64,000 nt of DNA from Notospermus geniculatus (GCA_002633025.1 NMRB01000603.1:38454-102453); one strand, 5' to 3'. Positions 46,001 to 64,000 are shown, numbered from the stretch's first letter. The notes: generated by a model from the letters alone, not told the origin. Numbers and translations are program-made.

Positions 46001-47487
46001 TTCTCAGTCTTATTGATGTGACATTGTGTCACGTGCTGCGGGCACCACAAACTTTGGATCAGAACCGATGTGGACAAAATGATAACACCAGGGGCATGTT
46101 TCATAAAGCGACTTGAGGCTAATGGCTGGTACCTAACTCAATGCAGTTTACATTTGGTTAAAGGTACCATTAGCTTAAAGTCACTTTATGAAACAGGCTC
46201 CTGATGATCAATAAACTCAGTCCATATTTCCTAATTAACGAAGGATGATTAATTAACAAGTAATATCTCATTAGAGAACTTGGCAGGAACAGAATTTCTT
46301 TGCACGGAAAAGTTTCCAAACGAGTATTTCCATTCAGAAGAACTCGTTACCAAATCAATGGGAGCATATTAATCACTCATTAATGAGAACTTGTCGGGGT
46401 CCAACGATCACTGCGAACTTCATTAACGTAAGGCTATCGATCAGATTTTTTCAGTGTGCAGAGCGGACATTTCCTGATGACATGCAATCATTTTTAGCAG
46501 AAAAATGATGCATGCAGGGTTCGATATCAGGACTTTCATCGATAACCAACAATAATTTACCTCTGTCACTCGGAGGAACTATGTGCAAATCTATAATCAA
46601 TCACACTTGCTGACTCTGTTTCGATTTTCACAGGAGAAGAAATGTCATTCTTAAATTGCCCCCATTCATGCCATTTCTTAGTATAAATCAGGGCTGGGTT
46701 GCACAAAACTCATGTTAGCGCTAACTTGGTGTTAGCGCTAACGTTATGTTAGATGACGTAAAAAGACAATGGATTTTTACGTCATTTAACATAAAGTTAG
46801 CGCTAACACCAAGTAAAGCGCTATCGTGAGTTTTGTGCAACCGGGCCCAGGGGTAAATCTAGGCCATTTTGGAGAGGTGCTGCACTGTACCCTAAATGGG
46901 GGTGGGGTGGGTGCTGCTGTGCCCTTTTTTTAACCCCCCAGGCCCAAGATGACTTGCCCCGAAAAAAATAATTTTTTTGAGGTCCCACTCCCAGTGTTTT
47001 TGTCATGGTCCCTTTTGGTCATATCACCTTAGAAACTGGCTTAAAATGGCTTTTGACTGGAGTTATAGACTTTTTTTACTCACAAGCTTCTCAAATTGTG
47101 TTAATAGTAGAAATTATCTTAAACCCCAATTGTCACATCTACCGCAATTTAGTTACATAACCATTACCAACTACACTCTGGGGTGTGAGGACTACATGTG
47201 CAAAAATACAGGAATTAGGGTGGTTCGAGGAAATTGCATAAGCAGCAGCAATTTTCTGACATCTCCTCAATACAGGAGTCAACATGCACAAGTCCATGGA
47301 CTTTTCTTGTACCTAATCGAATATTCTGAACTGAACATGAACATGAACATGAACACTGAACAGTCTACTTACGGGAGACACTGAACGCAAAGCAGTCCTT
47401 GTATTGGTCCATTAACCGGTGCAGGAGTGTACTTTTACCACTTCCCGACGGGCCGCTCATAACCACGGGGCGATACGGTGATGACAT
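43072..47487 (-). CDS. GUK1: Guanylate kinase (6 coding exons; last exon tentative)
   Basis: Phosphorylates GMP to GDP with ATP in the cytosol. Exons in transcript order: 47487-47373, 45279-45141, 44832-44694, 44281-44197, 43798-43713, 43128-43072; GT-AG with matching phases, about 206 residues, close to the family's 198. Motifs: P-loop GPSGSGKS (residues 12-19), the GMP-binding segment [15 protein letters not shown], the [13 protein letters not shown] block, [13 protein letters not shown], and the lid with [16 protein letters not shown]. The C-terminal core [18 protein letters not shown] is in exon 5. The last exon is chosen because GGCTTTTTCAG precedes a frame reading [10 protein letters not shown] and a stop; it is the least certain part. 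The start is the ATG just before [15 protein letters not shown] 5' non-coding exon upstream is possible but not seen. Confidence 0.95.
43344..43676. repeat. Nested fold-back elements in GUK1 3' part
   Basis: Outer arms GTCAAAGTGTGATATTTATC and inverse; within them, an independent inverted repeat at about 43443-43588 (AAGGTGGAAT, CCAGGTATAACTT). It lies in the intron before the tentative last GUK1 exon. Confidence 0.8.
44879..45082. repeat. Dispersed repeat with GGCGGTCTAGGAAAACCC ends, GUK1 intron 2
   Basis: Inverted ends near GTGGCGGTCT. A direct partial copy, sharing TGAATGATCAACAAGGG and neighbouring bases, is at about 45872-46000. Confidence 0.7.
46090..46203. repeat. Short fold-back repeat in GUK1 intron 1
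   Basis: GGGGCATGTTTCATAAAGCG is mirrored by AAGTCACTTTATGAAACAGG. Confidence 0.75.
46690..46852. repeat. Fold-back repeat (TTGCACAAAACTCA family), GUK1 intron 1
   Basis: Arms GGTTGCACAAAACTCA and GTTAGCGCTAAC with inverse. Confidence 0.85.
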
Positions 47488-49351
47488 GGTGAGTTTTTGT
47501 AAAATGCTTAGCACTTCAGACCCGACAGCTGTAATGGATAAAGGCGATGCCTCAGTCAGGGTGAAGTGAGATCAAAAACTAGAGAAAAGCAGACTTTCAA
47601 AATTCTGCAACAATACAATAAGTTCAAATGCATTCCTATCCAATGTGTAATCTTGTACATACATGTAGCTAACTTTTGACATGCTTTTCCAGTGCTTTAT
47701 TTACAATGTAGTAGCTACTAGGGTAGGTGGACCAAATAGGCCCAAAAGCAATTACATATGATTTCAACTCACGCCGTACATGTGACCCTTCTTGACAATG
47801 ACTTGTTCTAAAGAATAAGCCTACATGCAGGGCAGTACCGGGTATACAAACAAATTGCTGTGGGTGAGGTTCCCACTCAGTCTGACAGTTTCAGCCCCAG
47901 ACAGCTTAATCTGGAGCCCTCAACTCTGAGGGCTGTTTTTTTGAACAACCAAGTCAAGGTGGAACTGAGCTGTCTTGCACAATATGCCAGACCTATATTT
48001 CAAATACAATGTCCCGAAATTGAAGGGTGGGTCCCATCTCCCCAGGAAAAACACTGTTCAAATAAAACAAACATTGATTACAAGGGAAGGTGACACGGGT
48101 CCCCTTGTTCCAATACATGTAGCTGTGTATGGTGTTCTAATTACTAAATACGTGTAAATGCTGAAAGCATGAAACGTTTTGCAATCAGCAAAAGATAAGG
48201 GACAGTGTTCTGGCCAGAAATTTTTCCAATCAGGGTGGGATTACTGCATTTTCCCTAGATTTTCAAACAGGGTGGGAGTGAAATTCAAACAGGGTGGTGT
48301 AAATAGAAAATGCATTGAAAGCTACATTTTTAAATTAAACAGGGTGGTAAAAATTTGAACCGGGTGGTAAAATGAGCTCTGAATTTTGAACAGGGTGGTA
48401 CCACCCTGTGAAACTGGCCTGGCTAGAACACAGAGAACACAACGAACAGAAAAGAAAAGTATGGTAAGCCGATACAAACCTGTGAAAAAGATGATGTGCT
48501 CTGGTGATAACGACTTGAATTTGTGAGAAACAAATCAGGAATATCGGGAAGTTACTCGAAAAGGAATGTCCCATTTTGTTACAAGGGGTGGAAGGGGATG
48601 TGGATTTATGAATTGTCACTGTCACGCCATCCTGAGGTAATGACTGTATCTGCTGTGGTTTCTAGCACCTGCTTCGTCATTGCAATCTGCAGTGACGTAG
48701 GGAGTGACCCGGAAGAACCACATGCCAGGATTTCATTACGTCAGGATGTGGTACTGTCGTACTGGTGACATAGGTGTAGAAGTGTGATAGGCGTGATTTG
48801 TAGGGAGGTATCAAAATCACCTCTTCATACATTTTTTGTCATAGGACGAAATGGGCGGTGGTTTATAAATTGCATGAAATATACAAGAGCGAATAGATGA
48901 CATTTATTTTAGGCAGTGTTTCTGCCACGAGGGTATTACTAGGGAAGGTAGTACCCTCAAATGAACAGAAAGAGGGCCACTTTCATGGGTTTTTGCCACC
49001 TAAAAAAAGTAGGCCTACAAGTACCGGGTACGGGTGTACCTAAAAAATTTTTCTAGCAGAGGCCCTGTTTGGCTAATGCGAAAATCAAAGCAGCAACAGT
49101 CTAATGTCACCAGACGTGCCAGAATGGACCATTATGGATCTACAACATCTAAAATCATTGAAATAGTGACCGTCATCTTATAATACTCCCCCTAAGCCTT
49201 CACTTGGGGAAGAATGATTCAAAAAATATTCAGTACATGTCTTACCTGAGTGTCATAGAGTAAAAATGATTTTAAATGGCAAAATAACCTACCTATCTGG
49301 ACTATCTATAGTGTCAAAAAATGTCCCACTTAGATATTTTTTGAACTTTAC

Positions 49352-49470
49352 GGGCCGTATTTTAGAACGTTCCTTAACGTTAAGGTCAACCTTAAGTCTA
49401 TTGTAAAATCATTGAGAACAATAGATTTAAGGTGGACCATAATGTTAAGGGACGTTCTAAAATACGGCCC
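49352..49470. mobile_element. Fold-back element, GGGCCGTATTTTAGAACG family
   Basis: A 119-bp inverted repeat, same family as 13527-13662 and 62311-62432. Confidence 0.85.
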
Positions 49471-51587
49471 TGCGTAACATCATAGTGTACATAGTGTATT
49501 ATTAGGGCAGTTTGGTTGTCTCGCTAAGGTCACTAAACCCAGAAATAGTCCTGTATCGGCCTATATTTTTTGACATGAATGACCACTTGACCAGTGGGCA
49601 TTGCGATAGGACTTCACATTTACATGTAGGTAGCATGTCAGATCAGTGCATGGTGTGCTGAAAATTAGGGTATCCAAGGCCAGCCATGTCCACCATGTAC
49701 ATGTATGTAAACAGGGAGACAAAAAGGGCAAAATACCGCAAAACATTAGGGTACATGTACATGTAGGTAAGGGGAAGGCCATTCTCGGGTTTGGTCTTGA
49801 TTAATTTGTGCCCTCTAGTGGATCTTCATCCCATTTGCTCCAAATCCCAAGGGCCTAGAATTTCCTCACTCGTCAAGTCAAAAGCGTAATTCATAGCGGT
49901 TGGATTTGAGAGATGGAATTCTCTGAGGTAACTACGGTAAAGAAGACTCTGAGAAACATACAGTGGAACCTCCCTCTGTAATCAGGACACCTCAGTTAAG
50001 GACAACATCTGTCCGTCCCGAAGGTGTCCTTATTAGCGAGGTTCCAATGTACTTTATTTGGTTCATGCTTGCATGCATGGAATTGCCAACTGGGTATGGG
50101 CATGCGAGGTGTGAGGAGTGACAGGTCACATGCCAGTGCTAGGCCAGGGGATGGAACATCACACCCAATAGATGAGCCACTTATAGTAGAGACTGTGTCA
50201 CTGTCAGGGTGTACGGCATGCATGGTGCAGGCTTCAATCAAGTGACACATAGCTAATCTTGCTGGTAAAACCCTGGGCAATCTCATCGAAGCTAACAAAG
50301 TTTACTACCTAAAAGCACATGCATGACACTTTAACAATGAAGAGCAAAGCACGGCACATCGCAGCATTTTTAGGCGGAGCAAACTTCCGGACAAACATGT
50401 TACATGCTTAGAAAACTCATGATCGGATCTGATTGTCACTAGATTGGGGTTATCTAGGCATTGGGCTTATTTGTCTTTGTCTTTTGGTTCGGTTTTTAAC
50501 TTGCATATTGATGAAACCTTCGTGGGTATTCTGACGTGATAAAATGCAAGCGTGGCTTCTATTCTAGACATACCGGTACATGTAGGCACGAAAACACCAC
50601 AGTGATCATGGCAACAATGTTAAATATGACTATTAGGTACTCAAAGCCAAGGCAAACATGCCTTCATTGTCAGGTGTACATGCCATGCAAGTAGGAAGAG
50701 TTACCACTGCACCAGGACTGAGCACAAATCAATCAAGACCATGCATTTCCAGTGTCATGGGAAGAGATAGACATCAGGGCCAAAACAAGGTTAAACTCTA
50801 TATCTACCCTTAAAGTTAAGGAATGGTGACGTTGCTTCCAGCCATACTGCCCTTCCAGTCCCCCTGCAAGCTGCAAAACAAGCTAGGATAAGATGGGCAT
50901 TCGATGACAACTCAATTTTTTTGGCTGTGGAAATAGTTGTGGGGACCAGCAACACGTATATGTAATCAAGTGCAACCACATGAAGCTGATCACAGAAAAT
51001 TTTGTTTGGAAGCAGAGCACCTTACATCCTAGAATAAGATGCATTTTTACCAAAGGTTTTGTTACATTTACATGTATTCATGGTTCATTTTTATGGGGGC
51101 CTCATATACAGTCAAACATTCAAAAAAAAATGATCGCTTTGAACTTGTGAAGAGTGAAATTGGTGAAACACAAGGAAGATGAGACATGAACAACAAAAAT
51201 AGGCAACAGAATTCAAGACACTGAATATCATCGAAAAAGGGTTTAGCCTGGTGTTTTTTGTTACCAGGCATTTGCCAATGTTTGAGATCAACTTAAAATT
51301 AGCCTGGGCTTTAATGAGCCAGGAATTGGTGAATGGAGCTATCATCATGAATATCTCTATTTGGCAAATCAGTGTCTGATATCCTGCAGAATGCATCACA
51401 ACATCAGTGTTCTCCACACCCGTGGAGAACACTGCGACATGTCCATCTTTCTCAACTCTCACCTCTGACAGTCATGATAACTGATCTTACAAAGGCATAT
51501 GAAGAATCTATGATGTACGAAGCCATTTCAAGAACTGCTTAAAAACAATGGCAGGCTGAAAATTAATGATTTTTAGTTTTTAATAGA

Positions 51588-52157
51588 CAGATTGCCAAAG
51601 TCGGCCATGTTGGACCAAAAGGCAACAACAAACACTGAATGTACAGTGAATGTATACCATTGATGTACAGCATGTTTTAAAATGTGCAAAAACATAAAAG
51701 TTTGCCATGAAAATGTCTCAGATAACATAACCATCAGTAATAATACATCAATATGCACTAAGCCTTGGCTTACTTTTGGTAAAATAATAATTCAGAAAAG
51801 AAAAAACAGACTTTTGTTGCTTAACCAACCTTGGGTCCAGGTTTGTGAATCATCATGATTCCACACTGTGCAGTGGGATAGGACCAACACACCTGGAGCT
51901 GAGCTTTGGCATAAAAAAAGGCATAATAAAAGTCTTTTAAAACTTTTAGTGGGAAATATCTGCAAACATTTGGGCCTGGGCATGGTTCATAACACAGGTA
52001 GCATTGCTGAGGAGGTGTTTATTTTGTAACTTTTCATGAAAGTTTTGTGTAAATTGCAGGTTTTAAAACATGCTGTATATCAATGGTGTACATTCACTGT
52101 ACATTCAGTGTTTGTTATTGCCTTTTGGTCCAACATGGCCGACTTTGGCAATCTGTC
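51588..52157. mobile_element. TIR element of about 570 bp upstream of BECN1
   Basis: Inverted arms of about 125 bp starting CAGATTGCCAAAGTCGGCCA and ending with their inverse at 52157. The interior has no coding potential. Confidence 0.85.
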
Positions 52158-52953
52158 TAGGCCTATATGAAAGTTAGGAACAGCCCCCACGACATGTTCC
52201 ACTTAGGGCTTCCAAACCGAATGCCTAGGCCTAGTACTAGTAGTCTAATTTAAGAGGCGGACCAGGCTTAGGGTGCCTAGGCCTATTATGTAACAGCAGA
52301 CACATGACTGGGCCTATAGGCCTATACTCATGATGTCATGTACATACAACACTAACAGTACATACAGGCCTACATGCATTGCAGTGCACATGTTACGTGC
52401 ATCATCATGTGCATTGACGAACTGTCATCCATCTCGCCCATTTTTGATTGCAAAATAAATGGGGAAATCGGTCATGATTGCGTAATTTTTGTTCACTGAC
52501 ATGAAGACACAATTTAAACACATCGTACCTGCAGGTGCGAATCGCCTTAGGGCAAAGGTTAAGAGCATAAATGGACCAAAATTGGGAATTTTCGGGGGCG
52601 AATGCAGCCCACAAATTACGACCGCTTTGTGATAGAATGGGAAACTTGACTTTTAGAAAATTATAATTATTCGTCATACTTTTAGATCCCAAACTTCGTC
52701 TTCAAACACATCTTTTAATAACATTTAAAAAATTAATGAATATTTATTTCGGCCAAAAACATAAATATTCAATCGATAGATGTCGTAATCAGTTTGATCA
52801 TTTTACAATAGGTGGCGCAGCACTCATTTCGATTTCTGGAACAATATCCGCATTTCTTGCTCATAAAAACAGCCAAAATCGCTAAATTCATTCTGATAGA
52901 TAAAGCAGTGATGTAGCCAAAGTACAGCTAAAGGTACCTGGAGTGTTTCAGCC

Positions 52954-58935
<5,982 letters not shown>

Positions 58936-59026
58936 AATGAAGAATCGTATAAGAATGCTGTATATTAAAATGGCTTCAGCAAGTACATTTTTCAAGCAAG
59001 GCAACCAGTATGTTCAAAACGAATGG

Positions 59027-59215
59027 TGGGATAGAATCTAATGCCCCCTCCACCCTGCTTGTCAAGGGTCTAGGTGTCTAGAGTCTAATTAAATGGTGCC
59101 GTGTAATTTGTAGGCCTACATGTAAATAAATTAAGTCTCTCTGGAGTTAACTTGAAGGGTGCCATAAAGGTATTGTTTGGGGGATTCTATTCTATGGCAC
59201 CAGCATTATGTAATC
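59027..59215. mobile_element. MITE with GGTGNNATAGAATCTAAT ends in BECN1 3' flank
   Basis: The left end GGTGGGATAGAATCTAATGC is mirrored by the right end GATTCTATTCTATGGCACC. It supplies one of the AATAAA signals. Confidence 0.75.
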
Positions 59216-59516
59216 TATTCACTTCATGATTTAATAGTGCTCCGATTTATGGGCACAGAATGACGAATGTAGGTATCAGTTTAAAAGTGGTGATCATATT
59301 TATTCATCAGTAAATTTCATGAATATTATTATGTAAATTTTGTATTATAAATTGTACAAAAATTTAAAATAAATCACAGAAAAATTATGCTAAAAAAGCT
59401 TTTTTGTTTGTTTCTGTAGAGCCAGCAAAAATGCTGCCAAGTTCAGCCCAACGGGTGGTTATGTAGTTTCACTAACTTTAATGATGGTGTATAGCATTCG
59501 TTCTACCTTCTATGTT

Positions 59517-59900
59517 ACAGGCCTTTAGATTCCCCCAAAACGACGCCGTTATACGGTGTCGCCCAAATTCCCACTAATGAATGTCCCCAAAATCGGTGTC
59601 CCCAAATTCAGCCCCTCCAGAAAACAAAAACTCCATGAAGAAACAAAGCTTTGTCATTTTAAGTTTTTCCCGAGAGCTAATTGCTCTCCTAGCACTTCTA
59701 AGGAGTGTAATAAATAGCTCTCCTGCAGTTTTCAAACATGAAGGACGGGATTTTCTTTATTTCTATGACTCTCATAACTACAAAACCCAGTCTCCTTGGT
59801 GACTGATGGCTTCGAGATGGAGATGAATATGCGACGAAATGTCCCCAAAATAAGGTAAAAAATAGAGGGTGTCTGGACTTAGGGGAATCTAAAGGCCTGT
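59517..59900. mobile_element. TIR element with ACAGGCCTTTAGATTCCCC ends
   Basis: Ends ACAGGCCTTTAGATTCCCC and AGGGGAATCTAAAGGCCTGT are perfect inverses over about 19 bp. Confidence 0.85.
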
Positions 59901-60182
59901 GTTATATCCCCTCCGTGATCAGCTGCTATTTGGGACCAAAAGCTGATCACAGCTTTGTTTAGTGTGGTGTGTATGTTGTCCAATTCATATTGATATATCC
60001 CGCCCACGGGACGCCCGTGTAGGAACTCGTGTAACCCCGTATTATAGGCCTATACCTCGTGCAGGAACTAGTGTAACCCCCCGTATAGCCCGTGCAGGAC
60101 CTAGTGTAACCCCCTTAGTAGTAGAGGAGCATGTTAGAGGTTTATTTTGTGTTGCACACAAACATCTCGTAATGCCCCAATC

Positions 60183-61062
60183 TATGGAGTGCCGATTGCT
60201 TCAAAAATTCGACATTTTGAATATTTATAACTTGAAACAATATATTTTTTAGATGTTCAATGATTTTTCTGTAATTTTAATCTTAATATATAATTCCATC
60301 TTGTAAATTTAATTCGAGACTTAAACAAACGTAACCAGAGGACTTCAGGATATAATTCGAACCTGAAATATATAATTCGAAACTGAAAATATATAATTCC
60401 ACATTTTGAAAATATATAATTCCACATTTTGAAAATATATAATTCCACATTTTGAAAANNNNNNNNNNNNNNNNNNNNNNNNNNNNNNNNNNNNNNNNNN
60501 NNNNNNNNNNNNNNNNNNNNNNNNNNNNNNNNNNNNNNNNNNNNNNNNNNNNNNNNNNNNNNNNNNNNNNNNNNNNNNNNNNNNNNNNNNNNNNNNNNNN
60601 NNNNNNNNNNNNNNNNNNNNNNNNNNNNNNNNNNNNNNNNNNNNNNNNNNNNNNNNNNNNNNNNNNNNNNNNNNNNNNNNNNNNNNNNNNNNNNNNNNNN
60701 NNNNNNNNNNNNNNNNNNNNNNNNNNNNNNNNNNNNNNNNNNNNNNNNNNNNNNNNNNNNNNNNNNNNNNNNNNNNNNNNNNNNNNNNNNNNNNNNNNNN
60801 NNNNNNNTATTTTCAAAATGTGGAATTATATATTTTCAAAATGTGGAATTATATATTTTCAGTTTCGAATTATATATTTCAGGTTCGAATTATATCCTGA
60901 AGTCCTCTGGTTACGTTTGTTTAAGTCTCGAATTAAATTTACAAGATGGAATTATATATTAAGATTAAAATTACAGAAAAATCATTGAACATCTAAAAAA
61001 TATATTGTTTCAAGTTATAAATATTCAAAATGTCGAATTTTTGAAGCAATCGGCACTCCATA
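60183..61062. mobile_element. Long fold-back element with 349-N gap in its centre
   Basis: Arms of at least 250 bp, beginning TATGGAGTGCCGATTGCTTC, are mirrored at the right end. CCAATC flanks both sides as a candidate target duplication. Near the centre, TATAATTCCACATTTTGAAA repeats tandemly in both arms. N run 60459-60807. Confidence 0.88.
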
Positions 61063-61747
61063 CCAATCACACTGAGCTAGTTCTCAGTACGTTCTTGAAA
61101 ATTTTGCCGAACATGCTCAAACTGTGAACGGAGTGGCAAATTTTTTTTTACAGTCTTTTTACGAACTTTATGGACGGGAAGAGTGCTCAAGAACATCGAC
61201 GCATTATTTGGCCAAGGGTTATACGTTTTAGCCCGTTTTACGATTTTTTTAGGACGGGGCAGGACGTTTTGAGAACTACTTCAGTGTGATGTCCAACCAT
61301 TTGTAGGCAACCAACTGGTCGCTCTACATGCGGAACAAACTTTCGCGCGAAGCGGGGGATGGCTTTATAAAAGTCCATGCATTTCTTGATATTTCAGGAA
61401 GTCCTTCAAAAGAATCAACAACAATAATTCATACAAAATTCTTTATACATGTAATATCTTTAACAACAAGCTGTGATCACATACCGGTACTACAATTAAT
61501 ACTCAACATATTCCTGTACTCATTCTTATACTCGTCTGCACGTATATTACTGTATTCACATAGAATTTGCAATTATATATTTTACACGAATGTGCAAAGA
61601 TATACATACATGTACACATATACAAATTAATAATGACATTATTTAATATTTAATAATAACATGTATTTTTACATCGATTATCATCATTGAGAGCACCTTT
61701 GCTCAACATCTAACCTGAAATAAGGAGAAAGCATAGCCTTGATAGTT

Positions 61748-62103
61748 AGGCCTTTTATTTTTTATTAGTTGGTTTACGAAATAAATTCCAGAAAGACTGA
61801 GGCAGGAGGGAGGAAAAAAAATAAAAATAAAGATCCTTCAGCTCAGCTTTTTTCAAATAAATCCTGAAAGGCTGAGGCAGGAGGGAGGAAAACATTTTTA
61901 AAATATCCTTCAGCTCAGCTTTTTAAAAATACAAACTGATGGATTGCCAAAAAATCCCATGATTTTATTTTTTTCCTGTGGGGGGATACAATAGTGGGTC
62001 GGAGGAAATAAAAAAGAAGAAAAATTTCAACTTTATTTTTTTTTCTGAAATCAGGAAATCCAACGTCGGCGGTTTCGTAAACCAACTATTAAAAAAAGGC
62101 CTT
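61748..62103. mobile_element. TIR element with AGGCCTTTT ends
   Basis: AGGCCTTTTATTTTTTATTA and GTTGGTTTACGAAA are mirrored at 62069-62103. Internal direct repeats contain CTGAGGCAGGAGGGAGGA. Confidence 0.8.
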
Positions 62104-62310
62104 ATAGGCCCAGCCACCATGTCCTATGGGTAAAATATTAGCTGAGGAAATAATATATAAAGCACCTTCTGATAGGCCTACTGCATGAAGTGGCTTCTCC
62201 ACTCCCGACGGTTGGTTTCTAGTAATCACTAGGGAGTGATTACTCGGGAGTAACTGAGTCATGGTTTCTTGATTTCTGTCGACGTTCATGGTGATTGCAT
62301 TTAAAACTAT

Positions 62311-62432
62311 GGCCCGTATTTTAGAATGCTCCTCAACGTAAACGAGTGTCCTCAAGGCTATTGTTCTCCTGTTGAGAACAATAGCCTTGAAGGGAACTCC
62401 TTTACGTTGAGGAGCATTCTAAAATACGGGCC
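62311..62432. mobile_element. Fold-back element, GGCCCGTATTTTAGAATGCT family
   Basis: A 122-bp near-perfect inverted repeat; closest relative 13527-13662. Confidence 0.88.
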
Positions 62433-62835
62433 TACACCTTTTGGCAGGACAGGTGTCACATGATGTTTCGATATCCAGATGGTGAATTTACCACGATTGG
62501 GTGGGGTGAAACGTCTACTGAACGGCACCGCCTGCTGGTGTCCTTCAAATTTTGTTATGGTGTCGGGATAACCACACAGGATGATCGACAGGTTGTGCAT
62601 CAGACAATAATTTCAAGTGAACACAACGACTTCGCCTAATATACCAGGCCTGTACCATACTCAAGACAATATAAGGGCTGGCGAAAGGCCTGCAAGTTGA
62701 AAATCGTAGGCCTATAGGCTACCAGATGGGTACACAAAACAACTGTCCTAGCCTAGTTATGACCCCATGTAACCGTCCACAAAAATCAACTGAGCCTAGA
62801 TCCAGCCCCTGCCCCGCCTATACCGGATCTCCAAG

Positions 62836-63569
62836 CTCACTGTAACCGCTTCCGAATCTCTACTCAGATTCAGCTTGATGGTTCCCTTTGGATGTTGAAG
62901 AAAATACTTTCTGTAGATTGTGTCGGTAAGCGGGTCTTCTGATCAGTCATGAAATCAAAACAGTTTAAGCACCATTGGTCAACACGCTAAAGCCCCCGTC
63001 ACATATCCACCGGGTCCCGTACGATTTTCCCCACCCAGCGGCTCGCCGTGGATTTTAGAGACAGTACGGGTCCATACGATTTTCATTTCTACGGTTTTCA
63101 TTCTCCGGGAATCAGGGGAAATCTGTCTGTTTTTACTCGCCGTACCGGCCCCGGAGTGGATATGTGACAGGGGCTTAAGACCAGTTCTGGTAAAAAGTGG
63201 GAAAAAATCTGGGACCTTATCTGCTTCAGCCGCACTGAGGGATGGAAGTACAAATGTAGAAACTTTCAGAAATGTTTTGGATTCAAAGAGTCCTGCATAA
63301 AGATTAGGAACAGGCTTAAAGCCTGAATGCTAGGCCTATTTTAGATTAAATGAGACAAAAGTTATTTTACAACATACACTTTATCAAGGGCATAAACCAA
63401 TGACTTCTTCTTTTCAACAGGAAATCGAGTCCATTCACCCACTGGTATAAAAATATAAATAGTTTTTATCTCTGAACTGTGTTCAAACATCGTCCATCTC
63501 GTGCGGAGTTCCTGTGTCTGACAATAGATGGCGTTCCATAAATCCAGTCTTGCATCAGAGTTGCCATTC
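62836..63569 (-). CDS. Possible exons of an unidentified minus-strand gene
   Basis: Two exon-like stretches. Exon i: 63569 down to about 63371, preceded by TTATCATTGCAG and open for 68 codons (segments LDLWNAIYCQTQELRTRW and IFIPVGEWTRFPVEKKK). It either stops at 63364-63362 or uses a donor GTAAAA at about 63370. Exon ii: about 62950-62850, after CATGACTGATCAG, reading DPLTDTIYRKYFLQHPKGT. Amino-acid composition looks coding and the acceptor is good. I do not recognise the family, the upstream part would lie beyond the window, and exon ii is weaker than exon i. Confidence 0.35.
62991..63175. mobile_element. TTAA-type element related to 26276-26693
   Basis: Ends AGCCCCCGTCACATATCC and inverse. 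The interior shares CGTACGATTTTCCCCACCCA and TTTTTACTCGCCGTAC with the 26-kb element. Flanks are CTAA and TTAA. Confidence 0.8.
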
Positions 63570-63811
63570 CTGCAATGATAAGGACACAACTAGAAATCAG
63601 TCAAAAAATCCACCCGGTAAAAAACGAAGACCTTGGAAAAGGAATCCAACGAACACAGCAACGTCTAGCGTCATCATATGAAACTAAGGATGCGTATTTC
63701 CTACGTATTGTGCGTGACCCAGACCAATTAAATGTTAAAGTTTTGAATGGATAAAAGAGTGTTCATCATCTGATGGGTAGTGGGTTTACGACACCACCCT
63801 GCGCAATGAAA

Positions 63812-64000
63812 CCCTGCTTTTTTGTTTTCGTTTCCTTTTGCTTTTGGCGTTCCTTTCGCTTTTGGCTTCTCTTTTCTGTTTATTTTTTGTTTTTGTTCTT
63901 GTTTTGTTTTTGATTTTTCCTTTGTCTTTTCTTCTTTTGTTTTTGATTTTTTTCCTTTGTTTCTTTTTCTTTTGGGTTTTTCTTTTTTTCTCGTCGGTTT
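63812..64000. repeat. T-rich low-complexity tract
   Basis: Polypyrimidine-biased (TTTTTGTTT, TTCCTTT) to the window end. Confidence 0.9.

Larger units (their letters stand above)
47488..52953. other. Divergent intergenic region between GUK1 and BECN1
   Basis: Contains upstream sequence of both genes, so the promoters are head to head about 5.4 kb apart. Holds several MITEs: 48205-48430 (GTGTTCTGGCCAG ends, internal AACAGGGTGG repeats), 49352-49470, a repeat at 49970-50048 (AAGGTGTCCTTATTAGCGAG) and 51588-52157. No coding exon recognised. Confidence 0.55.
58936..62830. other. BECN1 3' flank, element-rich
   Basis: BECN1 3' UTR, then MITEs (59027-59215, 59517-59900, 61748-62103, 62311-62432) and the long inverted repeat around a gap (60183-61062). 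An open frame at 62440-62600 (-) is not convincing as an exon. Confidence 0.55.

Noticed and set aside
60283-60988. 177- and 178-codon frames across the N run
   Set aside because: Mostly translated N; the visible parts are fold-back arms.
62440-62600. Minus-strand frame reading IILCGYPDTITKFEG as an exon
   Set aside because: No acceptor precedes it, an in-frame stop lies just upstream and it runs into a fold-back element.

Overview
This is a eukaryotic (animal) genome window with compact multi-exon genes. The genes recognised by reading exons and splice sites by eye are NOP58, a front-end fatty-acid desaturase (FADS), three tandem beta-1,6-N-acetylglucosaminyltransferases (GCNT-like, GT14), guanylate kinase (GUK1) and Beclin 1 (BECN1). 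Conserved animal proteins, tRNA-derived SINEs (one type with a Deu-like body), heavy use of TAGGCCTA, TACATGTA and ACCGGT, and dense fold-back elements suggest a marine invertebrate, probably a non-vertebrate deuterostome (echinoderm, hemichordate or lancelet). The species call is inference.

Layout. 523-6442 (+): NOP58, 13 coding exons, with six candidate box C/D snoRNAs, one in each of introns 6, 7, 8, 9, 11 and 12. 9419-18720 (-): FADS, 10 coding exons, with cytochrome b5 HPGG and three histidine boxes. About 19.65-39.5 kb: a tandem segmental duplication carrying three GCNT-like genes (A 21918-24069, B 28524-32028, C 34842-38198); only B is intact as assembled. 43072-47487 (-): GUK1, 6 coding exons (the last tentative). 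52954-58935 (+): BECN1, 10 coding exons. 62.8-63.6 kb (-): possible exons of an unidentified gene. The rest is mobile-element-rich intergenic sequence.

The most striking material is non-protein. (1) NOP58, a core protein of box C/D snoRNPs, hosts six box C/D-like RNAs forming two or three families; four carry guides matching one conserved 18S rRNA stretch, and a 31-bp tandem array upstream of one is built from copies of its 5' half. (2) Two unrelated genes, FADS and BECN1, each have an intronic tandem array seeded from the 3' end of the preceding exon plus its 5' splice site. (3) The GCNT duplication provides natural empty-site/filled-site comparisons for several fold-back or TTAA-targeted elements. 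(4) Some oddities look like assembly faults: a single N where GCNT-A lost exon 2, a 245-bp frame-breaking duplication in GCNT-C, and a 121-bp repeat either side of a single N at 41360. No classical bacterial-type system, CRISPR array or virus was seen.
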